Positions 7,769 through 17,072 of a stretch of DNA of 64,000 bases are shown piece after piece (the first letter of the stretch is position 1; each line of letters begins with the position of its first letter). The notes below the pieces were generated by a model that was not told the origin of the DNA, searched no databases, and was given only the letters and a program-made list of their open reading frames with translations. Made by a program: the position numbers and the translations under genes. Source of the DNA: Rhodanobacter glycinis (GTDB lineage Bacteria > Pseudomonadota > Gammaproteobacteria > Xanthomonadales > Rhodanobacteraceae); NCBI RefSeq assembly GCF_006438785.1, contig NZ_RCZB01000005.1, positions 124,001-188,000 on the forward strand, given 5' to 3'.

Positions 7769-9337
7769 TCAATGCAACTCGATCACCACCAGTCCCTGCA
7801 CCGGCACGGTGACCTCGAACTTGCCACCGCTCACCTTCATCGACTCCGGCGCAGCCAGTTTGCCGGCTTCGCGCAGCCGGGCGATCTGCTCGCGGCTGGG
7901 GAAGTCGGGCCGGCCCATCCGATCGAACGTGGCGACGGCGTTGCCGTGAGTGGCGTCCAGCCGCCAGACGGTGGCGTGGGCGCCTGCGGGCAGGTGCTGC
8001 ACGTCGAGGCTGAAGTGCTTTGGCGCGCCGGCGGGTTTGCCGGGCGTGTAGCTGGCGGAGCTGCCGACCTCCGGGGCGTAGTTCCATAGCGCGATGACCA
8101 CATTGCCGTCATCGCGCCGGGTGACCAGGGCGGAATCCGAATCGACGGCCAGCCGTTTGTCGCCCAGCTTGTGCAGCATCGCGAATGCGTTGAACGCGGG
8201 CTTGGCGATGCGGTCGGCGGCGATCAGGCCGAAGCCGCCGTAGAACGGGTTGCGCACGATGCCCTGTTCCTCGAACACGTCGGAGAACGACCAGTAGCTC
8301 ATGACCTCGATCTTGCCGGCGCACTCGCGGATCGTGTTGGCGAGCCATGGCCCCATGAACACGGTGTCGGTGACGTTGGGAAGGTTCGCGTAGCTGGCGT
8401 TGTACTCGCTGAAGACCAGCGGCATCTTCGGGTACGGCGACGCGGCGATTTCCTTGTGCACCTTGTCCACCGCGCGGCAGACCATGTCGCGGCGCGGGAT
8501 GTTCTCGTCGCTGTGCAGCACGTTGCCGGCGGTGTCGTCGCCGTAGACGTGGCTGCTGACGAAATCCACCGGCACCTTCGCTTCCTGCGCATGCTTGAGG
8601 AAGTCGGGGATCCACGCCGCCTGAGCGGTGGACGGGCCGCCCACGCGCAGGCGCGGGTTGACTGCCTTGAGTGCGCGCACGGTGTGGTCATACAGCGTGA
8701 AGTAGCTCGCTTGCGCCGGGGTGCCGACCCAGAAGCCGATGTTCGGCTCGTTCCATACCTCGAAGTACCAGCTGGCCACTTCGTCGATGCCGTAGCGCTC
8801 GACCAGATGTTTTGCCAGCGCGCCGATCATCGCGTCCCATTCGGCATAGTTCTTCGGCGGCGCAATGTTCGGGTGGTACCAGAACGGATGCAGCGCGGCC
8901 GGGTCGGAAGTCAGTTCCGGCGGCATGAAGCCGAGTTCGACGAACGGTTTGAAACCGTGCTCGAGCAGACCGTCGTAGATCTGGTCGACGTAGGAGAAGT
9001 TGTAGGAAATCTTTCCCTGCGCGTCGCGCTGCACCAGGCCCACGTCGTGGTCGAGGATGCCGTGGAAGCGGATGTAGCCGACGCCGGTGGCCTGGTGCAC
9101 GGCGTCCAGATCCTTGCGGTAGTCGTCGCGCAGCGCGAGCGAGGCGCGGCCGGAGCCGAGCATCTGTTCCCAGAAATGCGGGAACGGCGTGCCGCTGGCG
9201 CGGGCGTCGATGCGGATCTGTTCGGCGCTGCCAGTGGCAGGCACTGCGTGGACGGTGCCGGCGACCAGCAAGGCGACAGCGCAGAGCGAAAGGATGAGGC
9301 GGTGGGCAGATGACGCCTGTTTCATGGCGATGTCCAT
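7769..9337 (-). CDS. GH39 family glycosidase (beta-xylosidase-like)
   Basis: A 522-residue secreted glycoside hydrolase of clan A that best matches family 39. The signal peptide ends around ALLVAGTVHA. The barrel carries the acid/base Glu in EVWNEPN (Glu197) and the nucleophile Glu in VFSEYNASY (Glu311), with the spacing expected for GH39. The family removes xylose (or other sugars) from the non-reducing end of xylo-oligosaccharides with retention of configuration. Two starts are possible, 9337 (MDIAMKQ) and 9325 (MKQASS); the difference does not affect the mature protein. A 14-bp LacI-like operator lies 39 bp upstream, so this gene seems to be regulated on its own, separately from the alpha-glucan genes next door. 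Confidence 0.85.
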   Translation of the reverse strand: MDIAMKQASSAHRLILSLCAVALLVAGTVHAVPATGSAEQIRIDARASGTPFPHFWEQMLGSGRASLALRDDYRKDLDAVHQATGVGYIRFHGILDHDVGLVQRDAQGKISYNFSYVDQIYDGLLEHGFKPFVELGFMPPELTSDPAALHPFWYHPNIAPPKNYAEWDAMIGALAKHLVERYGIDEVASWYFEVWNEPNIGFWVGTPAQASYFTLYDHTVRALKAVNPRLRVGGPSTAQAAWIPDFLKHAQEAKVPVDFVSSHVYGDDTAGNVLHSDENIPRRDMVCRAVDKVHKEIAASPYPKMPLVFSEYNASYANLPNVTDTVFMGPWLANTIRECAGKIEVMSYWSFSDVFEEQGIVRNPFYGGFGLIAADRIAKPAFNAFAMLHKLGDKRLAVDSDSALVTRRDDGNVVIALWNYAPEVGSSASYTPGKPAGAPKHFSLDVQHLPAGAHATVWRLDATHGNAVATFDRMGRPDFPSREQIARLREAGKLAAPESMKVSGGKFEVTVPVQGLVVIELH

Positions 9338-9375
9338 GGGGCTGCGGGAGGTGGGCGAGGTGCCCGTACCCGGAG

Positions 9376-9389
9376 TGTAAACGTTTACA
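9376..9389. promoter_or_regulatory. LacI-like operator upstream of the GH39 gene
   Basis: A perfect palindrome, TGTAAACGTTTACA, with a central CpG. It has the form of LacI/GalR-family operators and differs from both other operator types in this window. It is placed where a repressor would block transcription of the GH39 gene. Confidence 0.75.
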
Positions 9390-9453
9390 TCGAAACGGAA
9401 AGTCTCGTACGGTTTGGTGCCGGCGTCCACTGCAGTGACGGAATCCGGAGCGC

Positions 9454-11829
9454 TCAGCGTTCCGGCGAGAGCACCACGATCTGCCGCGTGGCGGCGGCAA
9501 TCCGCACCCAGGTCACCGCACCGAAACGATCGTGGCCGCTGGCCCAGCCGTCGCCATGATGGCGTTGCAGTGCATCGAGATCGGCGAAATTCGGCATGGC
9601 CTTGCCGTTGCCGCTGACCGTGCCGGTCGCGCTGCCATGGATCTTCAGCAGATAGAACTGCAACGCCGGCTTGAAGCTGCCGGTAACCGCGCCGGTCTCG
9701 AATTGCACGGTGTCGCCATGCCGCTGCACCGCGAGCGACTGGCTGAAGTACGCGCCGTGCTCGTAGTCGTAGGTGGCGCCATCATCGTCGTAGTAGTCGA
9801 ACTGCGTGCGCATTCCGGCAGGGAACACCTCGACGTCGAGCTGGGTCACCGGATGCTCGCCGACATGGTCCATCACCGGCTGGGTCGGGATGATCGCGCC
9901 GTCGCGAACGAAAAGAGGGATGTCGCCCCACGCCTTGCTGTCGATGGCGAGATGGACATCTTGGCCACCGTCGTAAACCTTGCCGCTGAACCAGTCGGTC
10001 CAGCGTCCGGCCGGCAGGTAGATGTTCTTGCCGGTCTGGCCCTCGATCACCACCGGCGACGCCAGCAGCCAGTCGCCGAACAGCCAGGCATCGACATCGT
10101 TGCGGACCTTCGGATCATCAGGCCAGTCGAACAGCAGCGGGCGCACCAGGCCGATGCCGCTGGTGCTGTAGCGGTGGGCGTAGCTGTAGATGTACGGGAT
10201 CAACGCGTAGCGCAGGCGGATTGCATCCGTGGCTGCCTTTTCGGCGACCGGCCCGTAGACCCATGGCTGGCGTTTCTGTCCGAAGTCGCCGTGCACGCGG
10301 AAGATCGGCGTGAACGCGCCGAACTCGATCCAGCGCGCGTAATTCTCCGGCGTCGGCGTGCCGTTCTTGAAGCCGCCGCCGTCCATGCCCCACTGCATCG
10401 CACCGACGTTGATCGCGCTGAGCATGCGCGCACGCTGGCCGGCCATGCTGGCGAAGCCGGTGGGGATGTCGCCCGACCACAGGCCGTAGGCGTAGCGTTG
10501 CGAGCCCAGCCAGAAGTTGCGGTTGACCGACCACACGCGCTGGTTCGAGATCGCGCGCTGGCTGTCGTACAGCGTGCGCTGCATGTTGAGGAACTGGGTG
10601 TTGCTCGGGGTGTTGTCGGCTTCGTCGTTCCACCAGCCGGCCATGCCGGTGGCGAAGCTTTGCTTCAGCGCGTCGTTGAAGAACCAGGCGCGCGCCGCCG
10701 GCTTGTCGAAGTCGATGTCCTTCACCGGTTTGTGCGAAAAGTAGTCCGGCGCGGCCTTCTCATCCGGGCGCCACAGGTCGTGCGCGGTGGCGTAGCGACC
10801 CTCCACCGTGTCGACGTGGACGCGCGGCTTCATGATGCCGGTGAGGTGGATGCCGCGCTGATCGAGTTCGGCTTTCAGCTTACCGCTGGGTGCGTCCGGA
10901 AACTTGATGGCGTTCCAGCGGAACTCGCCGTAGTCGTCCTCGCCCCAGGCCTTCCAGTCGAAGTCGAGCGTGAAGTTGTCGATCGGTATGTGTTTGGCGC
11001 GGTAGGTGTCGACGATCTGCAGCAGCTCGTGCTGGTCGATCCCCCACTGGCTGTTGGTGAAGCCCATCGCCCACTTCGGGAACAGCGGCGACCTGCCGCT
11101 GAGCTGGGCCAGTGCGCTGAAGATCTGCGCGGGCGTACCCAGCAGGACGTAGAAGTCGGGATGTTGGCGCGCGGTGCCGCTGACGCTGATCGTGCCCGGT
11201 GCCAGTGCGAACGTGGCGCCGTCGCTGTCGAGCAGCACGCCATAGCCGGCGCTGCTCCACACGAACGGCGCGCCGGCATGACCCTGCTCGCCGGCGGTGG
11301 CGATCTGCCTGCCACTGCGCAACATGCCGGCGGAAGCATCCGCCGTGGCGTTGTAACCGCCGATGCCGTACAGCGCATCGTGCGGGTCGTGCTGCAGGGT
11401 CAGAGCGCCGCGTCGCGGCGAACTGAGGTCGAGCTGCAGCAGGCCATGCTTTTGCAGGTCGTCGATCAACAACTGCTGGTGTTGCCTGTCCCAGCGGACC
11501 ACGCCGCGGCCGGAGGTGAGAGTCATGCCGTTGGCGGTGCTCACGGGGCGGAGCGGGGCGGCGCGCGTCAGCGTGTTGTCGTGGTCGATCACCAGCGTCG
11601 AAGCATCGGCCTGGCCGACGTCGTTGCGCTGCACGTGCAGGATGCCGGGCGCGACGAAGCGGAGGGTGAGCTGGCCCGCGATGAGGTCGGTGGGCTGCGC
11701 GTGATCGGAGGTCTGAACCATGGGGGCCACCTGTGGCGACGATGCGACCGCGGTGATGGGTGCCAGCGAGAGGCCAAGACACAGCCATGCCATCGACACG
11801 CCGAGTCTTTCGTGGACTGTCTTCGTCAT
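9454..11829 (-). CDS. GH31 alpha-glucosidase, periplasmic
   Basis: A 791-residue glycoside hydrolase family 31 enzyme with an N-terminal signal segment (AWLCLGLSLAPITAVASS). An N-terminal beta-sandwich precedes the catalytic barrel. The motif GWWNDEADN supplies the nucleophile Asp (residue 402), FRVHGD lies in the acid/base region, and the upstream NFTLDFDWKAWG segment is a standard GH31 sugar-binding loop. The family hydrolyses alpha-glucosides or alpha-xylosides from non-reducing ends. It starts 27 bp after the GH13 amylase stop and must be in the same operon, so it probably trims maltodextrins in the periplasm. The order is amylase first, then this exo-acting enzyme. Confidence 0.9.
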   Translation of the reverse strand: MTKTVHERLGVSMAWLCLGLSLAPITAVASSPQVAPMVQTSDHAQPTDLIAGQLTLRFVAPGILHVQRNDVGQADASTLVIDHDNTLTRAAPLRPVSTANGMTLTSGRGVVRWDRQHQQLLIDDLQKHGLLQLDLSSPRRGALTLQHDPHDALYGIGGYNATADASAGMLRSGRQIATAGEQGHAGAPFVWSSAGYGVLLDSDGATFALAPGTISVSGTARQHPDFYVLLGTPAQIFSALAQLSGRSPLFPKWAMGFTNSQWGIDQHELLQIVDTYRAKHIPIDNFTLDFDWKAWGEDDYGEFRWNAIKFPDAPSGKLKAELDQRGIHLTGIMKPRVHVDTVEGRYATAHDLWRPDEKAAPDYFSHKPVKDIDFDKPAARAWFFNDALKQSFATGMAGWWNDEADNTPSNTQFLNMQRTLYDSQRAISNQRVWSVNRNFWLGSQRYAYGLWSGDIPTGFASMAGQRARMLSAINVGAMQWGMDGGGFKNGTPTPENYARWIEFGAFTPIFRVHGDFGQKRQPWVYGPVAEKAATDAIRLRYALIPYIYSYAHRYSTSGIGLVRPLLFDWPDDPKVRNDVDAWLFGDWLLASPVVIEGQTGKNIYLPAGRWTDWFSGKVYDGGQDVHLAIDSKAWGDIPLFVRDGAIIPTQPVMDHVGEHPVTQLDVEVFPAGMRTQFDYYDDDGATYDYEHGAYFSQSLAVQRHGDTVQFETGAVTGSFKPALQFYLLKIHGSATGTVSGNGKAMPNFADLDALQRHHGDGWASGHDRFGAVTWVRIAAATRQIVVLSPER

Positions 11830-11856
11830 CGCATCAAACCCCGTTTGCTTGCCGCT

Positions 11857-13446
11857 TCACTGCAGGATCGCCGTGGCATACGCCGGCATCTGCAAGTGGC
11901 CGCGCTGCAGCGTGATGCCCGACTTGCTGTGCAACAGCACGGCGCGGAAACGGGTATCGCCCAGCGGCAGGTCCTGCGCCTGGCCGGATAAATTGTGCAC
12001 GACCAGCACGTGACTGCTCGCGTCGTCGAGTTGCCAGGCGGCAATGTGCGGATTGTCCAGCGCCAGTGGATGAATCGCGCCATCGCGCAGCGCGCTGACC
12101 TGACTGCGCCAGTGGATCAGCGTCGTGTAGTGACGCAGCAGCGAATCCGGATCGGCTTGTTGCGATTCCACCGACACCGCGGCGCCGTCGTGCGAGGTGG
12201 ATGCCTTCCATGTCGCTTCGCCCGCCACGCCAGGTACGCGATCCCAGCGCATCGGTTCGCGCACATCGGGGTCGGGTTTGCGACCTCGCATGCCCAGCTC
12301 TTCGCCGTAATAGACAAATGGCTGGCCGGGCAGGGTGAGCAGCATCGCGGCGGCCATGCGCATGTGCTGCGGGTTGCCGTCGAGCTGGCTCATCACCCGA
12401 TCCTGATCGTGGTTGGACAGGAACGGCGCATCCACGCCCGACCTGCCGCTGGCCTTGCGATAGGCGGCATCGGTGCGCGCCAGCAGTGTGGCGAGGTCGC
12501 CGGCGCGTTCGTTCCTTGCGCTGTCGATGAGTTGGCTCGCCAGCGGGAAGTCGAACACCGCGCTGAGCGGGCCGAACCACGGCGCAAGCTTGTCCGGCGA
12601 GTCCTGGGTGACCTCGCCCACGATATAGACGTCCGGGCGGACCGCCTGCATGCCGCGGCGAAATTGCGACCACCAGGCCAGGTTCTTCTTGAGCACGACG
12701 GGATCGCCGTCCTGTGCCTTGAAGTCGTAGTAGATGTGCTGGGCTGCATCGAGACGAAAGCCGTCGACACCCTGCGTCAGCCAGAACTGGCCGAGCTTGA
12801 GTATTTCCTGGCGCACGGCGGGCGTGTCGTAGTTCAGGTCCGGCATCGCGCCGGTGAAGTCGCCCAGGTAATGCGCGCTGCCCGCGATGCGCCAGGCCTG
12901 GCCGCCCACGGCGCTGGCTGCGCTCAAATCGGTGTGCGGGCCGGCCCAGCTATACCAGTCGTGATACGGACTGGCGGGATCGCGCGCGGCCTTGAACCAC
13001 GGGTGCTGGTCGCTGGTGTGGTTGATCACCAGATCGATCATCACCTTGATGCCACGTTTGTGCGCTGCGTCCAGCAGATGCCGGAAATCATCCATCGTGC
13101 CGTACTGCGGGTTGATGCCGTAGTAGTCGGTGATGTCGTAGCCGTGATAACTCGGCGAGGGGTTGATCGGCATCAGCCAGATGCCGCTGACGCCGAGCGA
13201 TTGCAGGTAATCGAGTTTCGCGGTGACGCCGTTGAGGTCGCCGATGCCGTCACCGTTGGTGTCGGCCCAGCTGCGCACGAAGATTTCGTACCAGACATCC
13301 GGGCGGACCGTGGAAGCGTCGCCCGACGGCAACGCCTTGACCGCGGCGTCATGGTGCTCGGCAGGCACTTGTGCGGATGGCACCGCACATCCGGTAGCCA
13401 GCAGGGCAGTGCACATGAGCAAGGCAAAGGCAGCAAGGCGTTTCAA
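11857..13446 (-). CDS. GH13 alpha-amylase, lipoprotein
   Basis: A 529-residue GH13 enzyme that cuts alpha-1,4-glucan chains. All regions are present: the calcium loop DTNGDGIGD, nucleophile Asp233 in GFRLDAAQH, acid/base Glu278 in IVGEVTQD, and the transition-state Asp347 in LSNHDQDR. A TTG start is preferred because it has GGAG six bases upstream and gives an ideal lipoprotein signal (MKRLAAFALLMCTALLATGC). ATG codons farther up (13527, 13578) lack a ribosome site and add a tail before the signal, and the outermost overlaps the operator. Lipid anchoring places it in the periplasm or on the outer membrane. It forms an operon with the GH31 gene and is preceded by a copy of the shared TGAATACGTATGCA operator. 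Confidence 0.9.
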   Translation of the reverse strand: MKRLAAFALLMCTALLATGCAVPSAQVPAEHHDAAVKALPSGDASTVRPDVWYEIFVRSWADTNGDGIGDLNGVTAKLDYLQSLGVSGIWLMPINPSPSYHGYDITDYYGINPQYGTMDDFRHLLDAAHKRGIKVMIDLVINHTSDQHPWFKAARDPASPYHDWYSWAGPHTDLSAASAVGGQAWRIAGSAHYLGDFTGAMPDLNYDTPAVRQEILKLGQFWLTQGVDGFRLDAAQHIYYDFKAQDGDPVVLKKNLAWWSQFRRGMQAVRPDVYIVGEVTQDSPDKLAPWFGPLSAVFDFPLASQLIDSARNERAGDLATLLARTDAAYRKASGRSGVDAPFLSNHDQDRVMSQLDGNPQHMRMAAAMLLTLPGQPFVYYGEELGMRGRKPDPDVREPMRWDRVPGVAGEATWKASTSHDGAAVSVESQQADPDSLLRHYTTLIHWRSQVSALRDGAIHPLALDNPHIAAWQLDDASSHVLVVHNLSGQAQDLPLGDTRFRAVLLHSKSGITLQRGHLQMPAYATAILQ

Positions 13447-13573
13447 CGGAGACTCCGGCAACTTGCGGATGATCGTGTCGTTTTTGCGTGGTGGAAGGCT
13501 TGCACCCAACGCCGACCATCCATCCATGGGAGTGTCTTCATGGTAGGCCGCTGAGCGGCGAATGCCGCGTTTC

Positions 13574-13587
13574 TGCATACGTATTCA
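13574..13587 (-). promoter_or_regulatory. Shared maltose-type operator, copy 1
   Basis: Read on the minus strand it is TGAATACGTATGCA, a near-palindrome centred on TACGTA with one mismatched pair. The same 14-mer occurs twice more, upstream of the TonB receptor and the GH13 alpha-glucosidase. It lies 128 bp upstream of the preferred amylase start. Confidence 0.85.
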
Positions 13588-13743
13588 TCCGCCGCTTGCG
13601 CGATCTACTGCGCTGCCCCGCGAGATGAGCGACAGGCTTTCGATGTGCCGCAGCGGAGCGAGTCCGTCTGAGTGGCCGCGGCAGTCGGGGCGGGCGACGC
13701 GCTGGCTACATCTTTCGAGCCGCGCGCGACACAAATGGCAGGC

Positions 13744-13775
13744 AAAAAAAACCTGCCGGCGTCGCCGCCGGCAGG
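13744..13775 (-). terminator. Rho-independent terminator of the second TonB receptor
   Basis: A 9-bp stem (CCTGCCGGC / GCCGGCAGG) is followed on the minus strand by eight T residues. It lies 22 bp after the receptor stop codon. Confidence 0.92.
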
Positions 13776-13796
13776 ACAGGGGATAGCTGCGTTGGC

Positions 13797-16604
13797 TTAG
13801 AACTTGTAGGTGGCGCCAAGCAGGTAGGTTCGGCCCCACTCGATGTACTCGAGCGGACGATCCTTGGTTCCGGCGTACGTACGATAAGGTGCGTTCGTCA
13901 GGTTGCTGGCCTGCAGCTGCACGCTCAGTCCGTGCAGCTTGCTGCCCTCGGCAAAGGTGTAGCCAACCTGTGCGTCGAAGATTTTTTCGCCGACGACATA
14001 GCGCAGCGTGCGCGCACCGTTGAAGTTGCCAATCTCGCCGATGAAGTCCGAGCGCTTGCGCTCACTGATGCGGGCATCGAACCCGTTCTTTTCGTAGTAG
14101 GCGGTGAGGTTGAACACGCGCTTGGACAGGCCTGGCAGGCTGATCGGGCCATCGCCCACGCTGGTCGCGTTCTCGGGAGATCTGATCTTGACGCTGCTGT
14201 CATTGAAGCTCGCGCTACCCAGCACGCCGAAGCCATCGAGTGCTGGCGTAAGCATGTTCAGCGGTATCGATGCGGACAATTCCACACCCCTCAGGCTGCC
14301 GCCCTTGCCGTTGAACGGGGCACTGAAGGTTCCCTTGGTCAGGGTCGGCGGCTCTCCGGGACCCGGCACGTAATTGGCCACGAGGGACGAGAAGTCGTAG
14401 TTGTCGCGAGTCTGCGTATAGATATAGCTGGTCAGGTCCTTGTAGAAGAACGCCGCGGCGACGTAGCCACTGCCACCGAAGTATTTTTCCCACGACAGAT
14501 CGAAGGCATTGGCGCGCCACGGGTCAAGCCTCGGGTTGCCGCCACTGGCACCCGGCTTGCCGGTGGTCTTGTCGACACCGAACTCCAGCGAGGCGCGCAT
14601 GTCATCCATGCGCGGACGTGCCACCTGCTTTGCCAGTGCCACGCGAAGCATCTGGCTTTCGCTGAGCGAGAAGGCCAGGTTCAGGCTGGGGAGTACGTCG
14701 GTAGAGGTCTTGCCGTCGGTGAATCTTTCGATCTGGCTGCCAACCGGTTTCGAATCATTGAAGACGTTGGCCGACGAGGACTGGTCCGCGCGCTGCACCT
14801 GGACACCCACATTGCCGCGCACGGGAATGCCCCACACGGTGTCGATATTCGCCATCGCGTAGGCGGTGGTGATCTTCTCCGACAGGTCCCAGGCTTTGGA
14901 CACCAGGTACGAGGCGTCTTCATTGGGCGCAAAGGTCATGTAGCGCGCGACGGCACCTGGCACATACCACGACGGAATCTTGCCGACACCGGCGAAACCC
15001 AGGTCGACCAGGCCGTACTGCAGGTCGGGTGCGATGGCCGTGTCGCCTTGGGCACCGACGTTGATGTTGCCTTCGGGCTGGTGCTTGATCTTTTCGCGGT
15101 CGGCGTAATTGACACCCACTTCCACATCTGTGATCAGCCGGCTGACGGAATCGGGCATCGGAATGGTGGCGCCGAGCTTGGCGCTCTTCAGCTCATCGCT
15201 GATCCTCGGCGCCTTGCCATAGCCTGAGCCGTAGATGGTATTGGTAAGGAACAGCTTGCTCGCATCGGAATAGTTGAGCCCTGGCGTCAGCTGGGAAAAG
15301 CTGCTGCCCGAGTAGTTCAGGTTAAGCGAGTCCAGCTGCGGCGCAGGTACCAGCTGGGTATTGTTCTCCAGGTTGAGCTCGCGACGCTTGGCCTTGGAGT
15401 AGCTGAGGTCGGCCACGATGCTGACCTGACCGGCGTTGAACTCGTTCTTCCAGCCCGCCGCGTTGATGGTGTCGTGACGGCTGTTGTACATGCCGCGAAC
15501 CAGCGGATAGATGTTGTTGGCCGTGCCGCCGGTGAATGTCCCGTTGCTGTTGATCGTCGGGTTGGTGACGTCGAGACGGCCGTAGCCGCCGTTGTAGTCG
15601 CCAAGGTTCACCTCGAACTGGTTGGCGGTGTCCTTCTGCGTGGCCTTGGTATGGAACAGGTCCAGCGTGCTGGTCCATTGGTCCGACGGGCGCCACTCGA
15701 CGGTGGCCATCACGCCGTCGCGCTTGGTGTAGCCGGTGCGGCGCAGCGCCTTGATGCCATCCGAGAACCAGGTACCTGCGGGCACGCCGGGACGCCAGTT
15801 ATCACCCACCTGCTGCCACGGTTCGTACAGGCCGACCTGATTCTCCTGGGTTGGGGTCTGCGAGTGCGCGTAGCCAATGGCAAGGCCCAGCGTGTGATCC
15901 ATGAACTGGCCGATGTAGCTGGCGTTGAAGCGATTGCCGAACGCACTCGAATCGGCCGCCCGGCCCAGGGAATTGTGCTGGCCACGGACCCCGACGACAG
16001 TCACATCCTGCTGGTAGTCCAGGGGCCGCACGGTGTGCATGTCGAGCGTGCCGGAAAGTCCCTGGCCGATCAGGCTGGCTCTGGGTGTCTTGTACACGGT
16101 GACGCCGCTGACCAGTTCGGAAGGATACTGATCGAATTCCACGCTGCGGTTGTCACCGGTGCTGACCATCTCGCGACCGTTGAGCAGGGTGGTGGCAAAG
16201 TCCGGCGAGAGGCCGCGCACGCTGATCACCTGGGCGCGTCCTGCGACGCGCTGGGCCGACACGCCCGGCAGGCGCGCAATCGATTCGGCGATGCTGACGT
16301 CAGGCAGCTTGCCGATGTCTTCGGAAGAAATGGCCTCGACGATCTCGTTGGACGATTGCTTGGTCGCGATCGCGCTCTGGATACTCTGCGCGAAGCCACT
16401 CACCGTCACGACGCCAAGCTCGGTGGCTTCTTTTTTCCGCTTCGCCTTGGCGTCGTCGACGGCCTTGGCATCTTTCGCGACCTGGCTGCTATCCTGCGGA
16501 CTGGCTGGCTGGTCATTCTGCGGCATGGCCGCATATGCGGCGGTGTTCGCACAGAAGCCCACCGATGCCAATGCCAAGGCAAGTACATTACGTTTGAGTA
16601 TCAC
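13797..16604 (-). CDS. TonB-dependent receptor, Caulobacter/Xanthomonas type (maltodextrin candidate)
   Basis: A 935-residue outer-membrane receptor. The signal peptide ends near CANTAAYAA and is followed by a charged Lys/Asp/Ala-rich linker of about 35 residues. The TonB box reads LGVVTVSGF. The plug begins with the sequence type QSSNEIVEAISSEDIGKLPD and VSIAESIARLPGVSAQR, which is diagnostic for the TonB-Xanth-Caul family (TIGR01782) that includes the Caulobacter maltose receptor MalA. The barrel ends in LLGATYKF. It lies between alpha-amylase/GH31 and a GH13 alpha-glucosidase, and all three transcripts carry the same operator. Maltodextrin uptake across the outer membrane is therefore the best inference. 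Its terminator is directly downstream, so it is a single-gene transcript. Confidence 0.93.
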   Translation of the reverse strand: MILKRNVLALALASVGFCANTAAYAAMPQNDQPASPQDSSQVAKDAKAVDDAKAKRKKEATELGVVTVSGFAQSIQSAIATKQSSNEIVEAISSEDIGKLPDVSIAESIARLPGVSAQRVAGRAQVISVRGLSPDFATTLLNGREMVSTGDNRSVEFDQYPSELVSGVTVYKTPRASLIGQGLSGTLDMHTVRPLDYQQDVTVVGVRGQHNSLGRAADSSAFGNRFNASYIGQFMDHTLGLAIGYAHSQTPTQENQVGLYEPWQQVGDNWRPGVPAGTWFSDGIKALRRTGYTKRDGVMATVEWRPSDQWTSTLDLFHTKATQKDTANQFEVNLGDYNGGYGRLDVTNPTINSNGTFTGGTANNIYPLVRGMYNSRHDTINAAGWKNEFNAGQVSIVADLSYSKAKRRELNLENNTQLVPAPQLDSLNLNYSGSSFSQLTPGLNYSDASKLFLTNTIYGSGYGKAPRISDELKSAKLGATIPMPDSVSRLITDVEVGVNYADREKIKHQPEGNINVGAQGDTAIAPDLQYGLVDLGFAGVGKIPSWYVPGAVARYMTFAPNEDASYLVSKAWDLSEKITTAYAMANIDTVWGIPVRGNVGVQVQRADQSSSANVFNDSKPVGSQIERFTDGKTSTDVLPSLNLAFSLSESQMLRVALAKQVARPRMDDMRASLEFGVDKTTGKPGASGGNPRLDPWRANAFDLSWEKYFGGSGYVAAAFFYKDLTSYIYTQTRDNYDFSSLVANYVPGPGEPPTLTKGTFSAPFNGKGGSLRGVELSASIPLNMLTPALDGFGVLGSASFNDSSVKIRSPENATSVGDGPISLPGLSKRVFNLTAYYEKNGFDARISERKRSDFIGEIGNFNGARTLRYVVGEKIFDAQVGYTFAEGSKLHGLSVQLQASNLTNAPYRTYAGTKDRPLEYIEWGRTYLLGATYKF

Positions 16605-16748
16605 CGTTATCCCCTCCCAGGGTTACGCGTCATTTTTGTAGTTGCTGCACATCAGCCCCAACGTTGCGACAGACAGCACGCATGCACGTGCCTGTGCCCG
16701 TCGACGTGGCGCCATGGTAGGGCCGCCTCCCGCAGCCGAGTCGTTTCC

Positions 16749-16762
16749 TGCATACGTATTCA
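16749..16762 (-). promoter_or_regulatory. Shared maltose-type operator, copy 2
   Basis: TGAATACGTATGCA on the minus strand, identical to the copy before the amylase gene. It lies 145 bp upstream of the TonB receptor start codon. Confidence 0.85.
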
Positions 16763-16951
16763 TTGTGCTGCTGTGCATCGCAAACGTGTGCGGACGGCGC
16801 GGCCCACGATGCGCAAGTGCAGTTTTTTCGGCGGCCCGTGCGGATGGCGCGCATGGGCTAGCGTGGATGTTTGCCGTGTTGCGCGAGTCTCGCCGAGACT
16901 GCGCCCATCATCGCGCAGCGCGTCGTGCTGCATTGCGATAGCACGCTTCCA

Positions 16952-16965
16952 TGAATACGTATGCA
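16952..16965 (+). promoter_or_regulatory. Shared maltose-type operator, copy 3
   Basis: TGAATACGTATGCA on the plus strand, oriented toward the GH13 alpha-glucosidase gene and 108 bp before its start. Confidence 0.85.
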
Positions 16966-17072
16966 CTGCCAAGGCCGTGCCGGCATGCAGCCGTTAAGCT
17001 CCTCGACAAGCTGCGAAAGCACCGCCTCGGGCGTGTTGCTTCGACTCGTGCAAAAACTTACGGGACATGTGA

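Larger units (their letters stand above)
13447..13796. other. Intergenic: amylase leader plus receptor terminator
   Basis: About 350 bp separate the amylase start from the end of the upstream receptor gene. The stretch holds the LacI-like operator at 13574-13587 and a strong minus-strand terminator at 13744-13775. I see no gene in it. Confidence 0.6.
16605..17072. other. Divergent promoter region, TonB receptor / GH13 glucosidase
   Basis: A 468-bp non-coding stretch between divergent genes. It contains two copies of the 14-bp operator in opposite orientation, 203 bp apart centre to centre, one per transcript. No open frame in it has coding character. Confidence 0.7.

Noticed and set aside
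9532..11991. Plus-strand open frame of about 820 codons opposite the GH31 gene
   Set aside because: Same antisense effect; composition is low-complexity Ala/Val/Arg and the GH31 motifs are on the other strand.
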